Below are positions 39,741 to 49,100 of a DNA stretch of 64,000 nucleotides, piece after piece. Source of the DNA: CAHJXG01 sp964235485 (GTDB lineage: Bacteria; Pseudomonadota; Alphaproteobacteria; Acetobacterales; Acetobacteraceae); contig CAXSAZ010000018.1 in NCBI GenBank assembly GCA_964235485.1, positions 1-64,000 of the forward strand. Reading direction: 5' to 3'. Position 1 is the stretch's first letter; every line of letters starts with the position of its first letter. Under the pieces are notes generated by a model. The model ran no database searches. It saw only the letters and a list, made by a program, of their open reading frames with translations, and was not told the origin of the DNA. The position numbers and the translations under genes are program-made.

Positions 39741-42449
39741 TCACACCACCGGCCCGCCCCGCCTTTCCACCACCGTCGCGATCCGGTCGGCCAACTGCGT
39801 TGCCGACACCGGCTTCTGCATCAACGACACCGGGCCATCCAGCCCTTCCGCCGTGTCCAGCGCGGCACCCCCGCCGGCGTAGCCCGTGAGCAGGATCGCG
39901 GGCAGGCCGGGCCGCATCCGCTGCGCCGCCCGGATCAGCGCCACCCCGTCCATGCCCGGCATGGTCAGGTCCGATACCAGCATCGCCACCTCCGCACCTC
40001 CCATCAGCGCCGTGAGGGCCGCCGCCCCGTCCGCCGCCGCCAGCACCCGGAAGCCCAGTTCCTGCAACTGCTCCGCCAGCGTCGCGCGCACGGGGGCGTC
40101 GTCCTCCACCAGCAGCACCCGGCCCCGGCGGCGCGGCACGCGCGGCGGCTCGGACCCGGGCTGTGCTGCCGTGCCCGGCGCGCAGGGTAGCCAAAGCCCC
40201 ACGGTGGTGCCGCGGTCCGGGGCGCTTTCGATCCGCATCCCGCCGCCCGACTGCTCCACGAAGCCGCGCGCCATGGCCAGGCCCAGCCCGGTGCCGCGGC
40301 CCACGTCCTTGGTGGTGAAGAACGGCTCGGACGCGCGGGCCAGGGTGTCCGCATCCATGCCGATGCCGGTGTCCGTGGCCTCGATGCGGATAAAGGCGCC
40401 GGGCAGCACCTCCATGCTCAGGTGCTGCGGGTTGAACTCCAGGGTGGCGGACAAGGTGAGCCGCCCGCCGCCCGGCATGGCGTCCCGGGCGTTGGCGGCG
40501 AGGTTGATCAGCGCGGTTTCCAACTGCCGCCGGTCGGCAAGCAGCGGCGGCAGGTCGGGCGCCGCCGTCACCTGGATCGCGATGGCTGCGCCCAGCGTGT
40601 GGGACAGGACGGAGGCCATGTCGGACAACAGCGCCAACGGCTCCACCGGCGCCGAGCGCAGCGTGCCCTGGCGGGTGAGCGACAGCAGGCGCCCGGTGAT
40701 CGCCGTGCCCCGCTCCGTCGCGTCCTCCGCCGTGGCCGCGAGGCGGGCCACCCGCGCTGCGTCGTCCGGGCGGCGCTGGATCAGCGCCAGCGCGCCCCCC
40801 ACCACCTGCAGCATGTTGTTGAAGTCGTGGGCGATGCCGCCGGCCAACTGCCCCAGCGCCTGCAGCCGCTGCGCCTGGTTCAGCCGGTTCTGTGCCGCTT
40901 CCCGGGCGGCGGCCTCCGTTTCCACCCGGGCTTCCAGCTCGTCCGTGAGGCGCTGCAGGCCGTCCACGGCGGCGCGGCGGGCGTCCACGTCCTCCGTCGT
41001 GCCGTACCAGCGCACGAGCCGACCCGCCGCGTCCCGCCGGGCGGCGGCGCGGGCGCGGAACCAGCCCCAGCCGCCGTCGGCCAGGCGCAACCGGAACTCG
41101 TGGTCATACGGCTCGCCCGTGGCCACGCTGCGGCCCCAGGCGGCTTGCACGCCCGCGCGGTCTTCGGGGTGCACCATGTCGAGCCAAACCTCGCGCAGCC
41201 GGTCGGGAGGGAGGCCGGTCAGCGCGGCGATGCGCTCGTTCACGTCCAGCAGGCGGCCCATGGGGTCGGCGGTCCAGGAGAACTGCGGGCTGAGGTCGGT
41301 GGCCGCCTGCAGCTCCGCCTCGCTTTCGCGCCGCGCCGCTTCCGCCGCGGTCCGGGCGGCGCCGGCGTTTCGCAGCGCGTGGGCCACCTCGTCCAGCTCC
41401 GTGATGCCGCTGAACCCGGTGGCGGCAGAGCCGCTCGCCCCGGCAGCGGGCGGCGTCGCGTCCGGGTCGGCGGCGAGGCGGACCAGCGCGCTCACCGGCC
41501 GGGCCACGCGCCGGGCCAGCAACAGCGCCAGCGCCATGCCCAGCAGGGCAAAGGTGCCGGCCAGCGACAGCATGGACAGCAGCGTGTGCAGCAGCGGCGC
41601 GCGCACCAGCTCCGCCGGCACGCCGATGCCCACGGTCCAGCCGGTGGCGGGCGAGGTGGCGTAGCCGACATAGCCGTCCACCCCGTCCTGCAGCACGCTG
41701 TGCAGCCAGCCGGACGGGGTGCGCCGCGCCGCTTCCGCCCACGCCATGATGGCGGGCTGGCCCAGCAGCGACGGGTCGCTCCGGGTGCGCTGCACGTAGC
41801 GCCCATCCCCGTCGATGATGGCGCCGCGCCAGCCGTCCGGCATCAGTTGCCGCCGCACCAGGGCGTCGATCGCCTGGAGGTCGATGGTGGCGGCCAGCAC
41901 GCCCTGCGCTTCCGGGCCGGACGGCCCGGGGAAGCGCACGGGCACGTCCACCGTCGCCACCATCTGCCCGGTGACCGTGCTGCGGTAGATGCCGGAGATG
42001 CGGGGCCGCCCGCCGGCGGCGACCGACGCGACGTAGGCGGGCATGGCGCGGCGCCCGGCCATGGCGGCGCCGGGCGGGTCGCGGCTGTCGAGCAGCCTCC
42101 ACCCGTCCGCGTCGCTGAGCTGCACGGCGCCGCCCAGCAGCGCCGCCGCGGCGTTGAGTTCCAAGCGGAAGGCGAGGAGGTCGCCGCGGCTCAGCGCGGG
42201 GGACCGGCCCAGGCTTTCCAGCGCGGATTGCAGGGGCGCAACCGTGCTGTCCACGGCGAGCGACAGGGCGCGGGCGACGGACACGACATCCTGGCCGAAT
42301 CGCTTGTCCTGCGCCCCTGCCGTGCGGACCGCCAGGATGGCGGACAGCAGCACGAAAGGCATCGCCGACCCCAGCACCAGGAGCAGCAGGTAGGTCCGGA
42401 TGCGCAGGCGAAGCGGCCGGGCCGGGCGGTTGAAGCGCATGAGGTTCAT
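39741..42449 (-). CDS. Hybrid sensor histidine kinase with Cache, PAS and receiver domains
   Basis: Inner-membrane sensor of 902 residues. TM1 at about 20-41, a periplasmic Cache-type sensor (45-280), TM2 at 285-312, a HAMP-like stretch, a PAS domain (380-492), a HisKA domain with His521 in GGIAHDFNNML, a HATPase domain with Asn653 (NLAANARDAM) and G boxes (DTGIGM, GTGLGLAMARG), and a C-terminal receiver with Asp827 (MLVSDLTMPGMDG) and Lys879. It fits the HDFNN class of hybrid kinases that often signal through another receiver. No stand-alone response regulator is adjacent; it faces the ABC ATPase gene across a 260-base divergent gap. Confidence 0.93.
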   Translation of the reverse strand: MNLMRFNRPARPLRLRIRTYLLLLVLGSAMPFVLLSAILAVRTAGAQDKRFGQDVVSVARALSLAVDSTVAPLQSALESLGRSPALSRGDLLAFRLELNAAAALLGGAVQLSDADGWRLLDSRDPPGAAMAGRRAMPAYVASVAAGGRPRISGIYRSTVTGQMVATVDVPVRFPGPSGPEAQGVLAATIDLQAIDALVRRQLMPDGWRGAIIDGDGRYVQRTRSDPSLLGQPAIMAWAEAARRTPSGWLHSVLQDGVDGYVGYATSPATGWTVGIGVPAELVRAPLLHTLLSMLSLAGTFALLGMALALLLARRVARPVSALVRLAADPDATPPAAGASGSAATGFSGITELDEVAHALRNAGAARTAAEAARRESEAELQAATDLSPQFSWTADPMGRLLDVNERIAALTGLPPDRLREVWLDMVHPEDRAGVQAAWGRSVATGEPYDHEFRLRLADGGWGWFRARAAARRDAAGRLVRWYGTTEDVDARRAAVDGLQRLTDELEARVETEAAAREAAQNRLNQAQRLQALGQLAGGIAHDFNNMLQVVGGALALIQRRPDDAARVARLAATAEDATERGTAITGRLLSLTRQGTLRSAPVEPLALLSDMASVLSHTLGAAIAIQVTAAPDLPPLLADRRQLETALINLAANARDAMPGGGRLTLSATLEFNPQHLSMEVLPGAFIRIEATDTGIGMDADTLARASEPFFTTKDVGRGTGLGLAMARGFVEQSGGGMRIESAPDRGTTVGLWLPCAPGTAAQPGSEPPRVPRRRGRVLLVEDDAPVRATLAEQLQELGFRVLAAADGAAALTALMGGAEVAMLVSDLTMPGMDGVALIRAAQRMRPGLPAILLTGYAGGGAALDTAEGLDGPVSLMQKPVSATQLADRIATVVERRGGPVV

Positions 42450-42709
42450 TACTACAGAATTGGATCACGCGCTAGTTGATGGCTGGTGGTGCGGCGCTTG
42501 GTTGGGTAGGAGAATGCATGGTGTCATTCTACTTTAGGTTGTGATACGCGACGACAACCGACGTTTCGAGGGGGAACGCACGGTGGGTTTATCTTGCCTG
42601 TGCGGCGCCGCTTGCGGTGGTGCTGCCACCCCTGGCGAACCCGGTCCATCTCCCCTACGCTGCCCAAAAAACGGCCCGGCGAGGCCGCAGCGAGGGAACC
42701 CATCCGACC

Positions 42710-43792
<1,083 letters not shown>

Positions 43793-43851
43793 AGGGCTAT
43801 GTGAGGGTGGGGGTTCGTGTTTCCTGTTGCCGTTGCGGATGAAGGTGTAAA

Positions 43852-44073
43852 GTGCCGCTGACGCAGGAGCAGGAAGAGCTTGAGCACGCATTGAGGGTGG
43901 ATGAGATGACGGTGAACATCGAGCAGATGCGTGCCGATATGGCTGCACAGCAGAAGCAGCTCGAATGGGAGACGAGGAAGTTCGTGGTGCAACTGGTTGC
44001 CGGGCTTAGCACCGCTTTCGCCGCGGGGGCTGCCGTGGCAGGCCTCGTGCTGCACTTGATGGGCCGTCTATGA
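43852..44073 (+). CDS. Small coiled-coil membrane protein
   Basis: A 73-residue protein with a GTG start: an acidic coiled coil (EQEELEHALRVDEMTVNIEQM, continuing to about residue 44) followed by one transmembrane helix (LVAGLSTAFAAGAAVAGLVLHLM). Function unknown. It overlaps the next small gene as ATGA, and both interrupt the ABC transporter genes. Confidence 0.6.
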   Translation: MPLTQEQEELEHALRVDEMTVNIEQMRADMAAQQKQLEWETRKFVVQLVAGLSTAFAAGAAVAGLVLHLMGRL

Positions 44074-44252
44074 CCACAATCGAGCCGTTCGATCATGACG
44101 CCTGGCGCGCTGAACTGCGCCGGGATGCCCGCCGCTGGACCATCGGCATCTGCGCCGTCATGGGGAGCGCATTCGCGATTGGTTGTAGGATTGGAACGAC
44201 CTGGCCTATTCAGGCCTGCGCTTCGGTCCAGGCCACATTGCCGCTGAGATAA
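44070..44252 (+). CDS. Small hypothetical membrane protein
   Basis: A 60-residue protein coupled to the previous gene by ATGA. It begins with a polar helix (FDHDAWRAELRRDARR) and a hydrophobic stretch (WTIGICAVMGSAFAIG). The last 20 residues look unlike a folded tail, so the gene may be truncated or frameshifted near 44190. Function unknown; with the preceding gene it forms a two-gene unit. Confidence 0.5.
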   Translation: MTTIEPFDHDAWRAELRRDARRWTIGICAVMGSAFAIGCRIGTTWPIQACASVQATLPLR

Positions 44253-44310
44253 CTGCGCGCCACCGCCGGGCCAATCTGCTGAAACTATAAAAAAAGGGAG
44301 ACTGAACGCC

Positions 44311-45642
44311 ATGCACGACATCACCCGACGCGGCCTGGGCCTCGGCGCCGGCGCGTTCGCCGCCGGCCTGCTGGGCCGCACCGCCCGCGCCGCCATCCCC
44401 ACCGCGGACGCGACCCCGCCCGCGCTGCCTATTGAGAAGGGGGCCAGCCTCCGCGTGCTCCGCCCGGCCAAGTTCGTGGAGCCGGACGAGGCGGTGTTCC
44501 GCGAGAACACCAAGCGGTTCGCGGACACGATGGGCGTGCCCGTGCGCGTCGATTTCTCCGGCTGGGAGGACCTGCGTCCGCAGACGGCGGTGACGGCCAA
44601 CACCGGCGCCGGGCCGGACGTGGTGGTGGGCTGGACCGACGACCCGCATCTGTATGCGGACAAGCTGCTCGACCTCACGGACATCGCGGGGTACTTGGGC
44701 AAGAAGTACGGCGGCTGGTATCCGCTCGCCGAGAAATACGGCAAGAAGTTCGGCACGGACCAATGGATCGCCATCCCGATGGGCGCGAGCGGCGGCCTCG
44801 CCATGTATCGGGAAAGCTGGATCAAGGAAGCGGGCTACGACACCTTCCCGACCGCGCTCGACCCGTTCCTCGACCTGTGCCGTAAGATGAAGAAGGCCGG
44901 GCACCCGGCGGGCTTCGCGCTGGGGCACGCGGTGGGGGACGCCAGCGCCTATTGCCATTGGCTGGTGTGGGCGCACGGCGGCGCAATGACGGACGAGAAC
45001 GGCCGCGTCACCATCAACAGCAAGCAAACGGTGGAGGCGCTGAAATACGGCCGCGCGCTGTATGAGACCTTTATCCCCGGCACCAACTCCTGGCTCGACA
45101 CCGGCAACAACAAGGCGCTGTTGGCCGGGGAGATCGGGGTGACGCAGAACGGGGTGTCGCTGTACTACTCCGCGAAGAACAGCCAGGACCCCCGGATCGC
45201 GGCGATGGCGGCGGACATGGGCCACGCTTACATGCCCATCGGCCCGGCCGGCGTGGTCACGCACGGGGCGCTCGCGATCAACGCCATGGCGTTCAAGCAC
45301 AGCAAGTATCCGAACGCGGCCAAGGCCTACCTGACCTTCATGATGGAGGCCCCGCAATACGACAAGTGGCTGACCGACAGCTTCGGCTATTGGGGCCAGC
45401 CGCTGCGGGCGTACGAGCAGAGCGCGGCGTGGAGCGGCGACCCGAAGATCCGGCTTTACAAGGAAACCATGGAGAAGTGCCGCTGGTACGCCTGGCCCGG
45501 CGCCATCACGGAGCAGTCGGGGGCGGTGATGGCCGACTACGTGATGGTCGATATGGTCGCCGCCGCCAGCACGGGGGACTCGACGCCGGAGGACGCGGCC
45601 AAGGAGGCGGAGCGCCGGGCGAAGCGATACTACCGGTCGTGA
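44311..45642 (+). CDS. ABC transporter substrate-binding protein, family 1, Tat-exported
   Basis: Periplasmic binding protein of 443 residues of the sugar/glycerol-phosphate type. The N-terminus is a twin-arginine signal (ITRRGLGLGAGAFAAGLLG, then ARA). The core contains GAGPDVVVGWTDDPH, WIAIPMGASGGLAMYRESW, the hinge WLVWAHGGAM and GVTQNGVSLYYSAK. A clear GGGAG-type ribosome site (AAAGGGAG) precedes the ATG. It would work with the upstream UgpC-type ATPase; permeases are missing from the window. Confidence 0.88.
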   Translation: MHDITRRGLGLGAGAFAAGLLGRTARAAIPTADATPPALPIEKGASLRVLRPAKFVEPDEAVFRENTKRFADTMGVPVRVDFSGWEDLRPQTAVTANTGAGPDVVVGWTDDPHLYADKLLDLTDIAGYLGKKYGGWYPLAEKYGKKFGTDQWIAIPMGASGGLAMYRESWIKEAGYDTFPTALDPFLDLCRKMKKAGHPAGFALGHAVGDASAYCHWLVWAHGGAMTDENGRVTINSKQTVEALKYGRALYETFIPGTNSWLDTGNNKALLAGEIGVTQNGVSLYYSAKNSQDPRIAAMAADMGHAYMPIGPAGVVTHGALAINAMAFKHSKYPNAAKAYLTFMMEAPQYDKWLTDSFGYWGQPLRAYEQSAAWSGDPKIRLYKETMEKCRWYAWPGAITEQSGAVMADYVMVDMVAAASTGDSTPEDAAKEAERRAKRYYRS

Positions 45643-45711
45643 CCAGGCGGGGAGGGGAACAGGGCGGCTGTGCGGGCGTTCGATGCGCGCGTTAATGCAA
45701 GGATACGCCTG

Positions 45712-45915
45712 ATGACCACCACCCGCAACTTCACCGCTTTCGCCCTCGCGTGCTTGGCTTTGGCCGCATGCACCCCTGCGCAAAGGATGGCGGAGCATTC
45801 GCAAGCCACGGCGGCGCCAAAGCTCGACACCGGCATCACCGCGGACGGCGGCGGCGGCCAGCAAAGCTTGGGCAACACCGTGGACGTGACGCTCGGCAAC
45901 CGCCGGGTGCGCTGA
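45712..45915 (+). CDS. Small lipoprotein, hypothetical
   Basis: A 67-residue predicted lipoprotein: signal peptide with lipobox LALAACTP, then a Gly-rich mature part with GGGGQQSLGNTVDVTLGNRR. The ATG at 45712 has AAGGA eight bases upstream. I do not recognise the family. A strong hairpin follows nine bases after the stop, indicating the end of a transcript. Confidence 0.65.
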   Translation: MTTTRNFTAFALACLALAACTPAQRMAEHSQATAAPKLDTGITADGGGGQQSLGNTVDVTLGNRRVR

Positions 45916-45923
45916 CGAGGCGG

Positions 45924-45949
45924 GCGCCCCGGCCAGCAGGCCGGGGCGC
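45924..45949 (+). terminator. GC-rich hairpin, probable terminator
   Basis: Perfect 11-base stem GCGCCCCGGCC / GGCCGGGGCGC with loop AGCA, followed by TTCTCCTT. It begins nine bases after the stop of the small lipoprotein gene. The T-run is weak, but position and stem strength favour termination. Confidence 0.65.
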
Positions 45950-45957
45950 TTCTCCTT

Positions 45958-45989
45958 GCCGCCCGCGCTGACCAACAGGCGCGGGCGGC
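45958..45989. repeat. Second hairpin of a hairpin cluster
   Basis: Perfect 11-base inverted repeat GCCGCCCGCGC / GCGCGGGCGGC with a 10-base loop, immediately after the probable terminator. Flanked by CCTT and AAGG, so the complement is extended to 15 bases. It may be a reinforcing terminator or an RNA-stability element. Confidence 0.5.
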
Positions 45990-45993
45990 AAGG

Positions 45994-46018
45994 GGAAGCG
46001 TTGGACGAGAACGCTTCC
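45994..46018. repeat. Third hairpin of the cluster
   Basis: Perfect nine-base inverted repeat GGAAGCGTT / AACGCTTCC with a seven-base loop, the last of three hairpins within 95 bases, directly ahead of the alpha-2-macroglobulin gene. Confidence 0.45.
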
Positions 46019-46169
46019 ATTGACGGCCTGGTGGCCGGGTCGCGACGTGCGGACCAGCGCCATGCGCCTCGCACCCACCCACCTGAGTCAATGTTGCGCA
46101 CTCGGATTGAACCCGTGCAGTATGGGCGGATTCGGCATTGCCATCCACCGTTCCGCCGGGAGCCTGACC

Positions 46170-49100
46170 GTGTTCAACCGCATCGCCGTCACCAGCATCG
46201 TCGTCGCCGCAACCATCGGCGCTGCGCGCGCGGAGAGCGCCCGGCACTCGATCCTGTCGGCCGTTCCGGATGTATCGGGCGACACGGCGCGGGGATGCCT
46301 CGTGCTGGCCAAGCCGGTGGCGGCCGAGGCCGACCGCCCGGCTTCGGACTACGTGGCCGTGAAGCCCGCGGTGCGCGCCAGCATCGAGGCCCGTGGAGAC
46401 CAAATCTGCGTGTCGGGCCTGGCCTACGGGGCGCGTTACAGCCTGACGCTCCGGGCCGGGCTGGCGTTCGCAGATGGCGGGCGGCAGGGGGCGGACGAGA
46501 CGGCCGAACTTGATGTGCCGGACCGCGATCCGACGGTCGCGGTCGGCGGTCGGGGCTGGATTCTGCCGCGGCAGGGCAGCACCGGCGTCACGGTGCAGAC
46601 GATCAACGTGGCGCGGGTGCGGGTCCGGGTGCTGCGGGTGTCGGAGCGGCGGCTCACGGCCGGGATGGCGGCCGACGGGGAGCGCACGGCACGCCCGGAC
46701 CCGGCCAAGCAGTCCTTCATGCTCTACGAGCTGCGGAACTTGGTGGCGAGCAAGGCGACGGAGGTGTGGTCGGGGACGATGCAAGCCAATCCCGGCCGCA
46801 ACCAGACGGTTGAGACCGCCTTTCCGCTCGCTGGCATCGTCGATCCGGCGAAGCCCGGCGCGTTCATCGTGCTGGCGGAGGATGCGGCCTCGCCGCCTGT
46901 GGCGCTCACGCGGCCGGACGGGCAATGGGACCCGGAGGAAGACCGCATCGCGATTGCCGGGCACTGGGTGCTGAGCACCGACTTGGGGCTGAGCACGATG
47001 TGGGGCCTGGACGGGCTGCGCGTGGGCGTGCGCTCGCTGGGCAGCGCGGCGGCGATGCCCGGGGTGCGGCTGCAATTGCTGTCGGTGGCGCAGGACGTGT
47101 TGGGCGAGGCGGCGACGACGGCCGAGGGGGAGGCGGTGTTCCCGCCGGGGCTGCTGCGGGGCCGGAACGCTGCCGTGCCCTCCGTGGTGCTGGCGCGGAC
47201 CGATGCGGGCGACATGGCGGTGCAGGAGCTGGGAGGGCCGGCGTTCGACCTGTCGGACCGGGGCGCGGAAGGCCGCGTCTCGCCGGGTCCGGTGGAGGCT
47301 TATGTTTACACCGACCGCGGGATCTACCGGCCGGGCGAGACGGTGCAGGTGATGGCGCTGCTGCGCCAGCGGGGCCTGGCAGCGGTGGATGATGCCGGGC
47401 TGATGCTGGTGTTGCGGCGGCCGGACGGGGTGGAGGCCAGCCGGACGACGCTGCCCCCGGCGCCGGCGTCCGGGTTCCAGCGCAGCCTGGCGCTGGCGGC
47501 GTCGGCGGCGCAGGGGAACTGGACGGTTGAGGCGTACTTGGACCCAAGCCTGCCGGCGGTGGGGCGGGCGACGGTCGCGGTGCAGGACTTCGTGCCGCAG
47601 CAGTTGGCGGTCACGCTGACCGGCCCGGGCCAGCCCTTGGCGCCGGGTGCGCGCCTGACCGCCGCCATTGCGGGCCGGTTCCTGTATGGCGCCCCGGCCG
47701 CCGGGCTACACGCGGAAGGGACGGTGACGCTGGTGAGGGACGAGCACCCGGTCGCGGACGCGGCTGGCTACAGCTTCGGCGATCCGAACGAGGCGGTTCC
47801 GGATGCGGTGCAGGTGCTGCAGTTGCCGGACGCGGACGCCGCCGGGCAGGTCGCGGTTGATGCGGCGTTGAAGCTCCCGGGTGGCATCGCGTCACCCTTG
47901 CGGGCGGTGCTGGACGCCGGGCTGACGGAGCCTGGCGGGCGGGCGGTGCGGGACAGCGTGTCGGTGCCGCTGCGCAACCATCCCGTGCTGGTCGGGCTGC
48001 GACCGATGTTCTCCGGGCGGGTGAATGCCGGCGACAGCAGCCAGTTCGACGTGCGGGCCTTTGCCGCCGACGGCCAGCCGGTCGCGCGGCCAGGGCTGCA
48101 ATGGCGCATGGTGCGGCTCACCCCGCACTGGAATTGGTGGCGGCCGGAGGCGGGCCGTGGCGGCTGGCTGTTCCACCAATACACGACCGAGGACGACATC
48201 GCGCACGGCACGCTCGACGTTGCGGCGGATGGCCCGGCGCGGCTGGAGCGCGTGCTGGAATGGGGCAATTACCGGCTGGTCGTTTCCGACCGGGACAGCG
48301 GGGCGGCCAGCAGCGCGGCGTTCGCGGTCGGCTGGGGCGCGCGGCCCGACGCGACCGACGTGCCGGACCAGTTGGAGGTTGCGGCCGACCGGGCGGTGGC
48401 AGCCGTCGGCCAGGCGGTGCGCGTGCACGTGCGCGGGCCGTTCGCCGGGCCGGCACGGGTGGTCGTGGAAAGCGCGGGGCGGGTGCTGGAACGCCGCGAC
48501 CTGGCGCTTTCGGCAGATGGCGGGACGGTTGATCTGGTGGCCAGCGCGGACTGGGGGCCGGGGGTGCATGTGCTGGCCGAGGCGTTCCGGCCGCTCGCGG
48601 CGGCGGCGGGCGCGCATGACCCGGTGCGGGCGATGGGCCTTGCATGGGTCGCCACCGACCCGGCGCCGCATACGCTGGCGGTCTCGGTTGCAAGCCCGGC
48701 CATCACGGCGCCGCGGCGGGCGGTGCCCGTTGCCGTCCACGTGGCGGGCGCGCATGGCCGGGCGTTTGTCACGCTCTCGGCGGTGGACGAGGGTATCCTG
48801 CAACTGACGCGCTTCGCCACGCCGGACCCGGTGGCGGCGCTGCTGGGGCGGACCCGGTTCGGGCTTGACCTGCGCGACAGCTACGGGCGGCTGCTGGTCG
48901 GGCAGGCGGGCGCCGGGGCGCTGCGGGAAGGCGGCGATGACGGGGCGGCGCTGGGCGGCGGGGGCCTGCCGGTGACGACGACGCGCGTGGTGGCGCTGTT
49001 CCAAGGGCCGGTCGAACTCGATATGCAGGGAAACGCGACCGTGACGCTGGACTTGCCGGACTTCGCCGGCGAGCTGCGGCTGATGGCCGTCGCGTATGAC

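Noticed and set aside
42450..42709. Divergent region between the hybrid kinase and ugpC-like gene as a possible regulatory RNA
   Set aside because: No clear hairpin-plus-T-run or riboswitch core seen; treated as an ordinary divergent promoter region.
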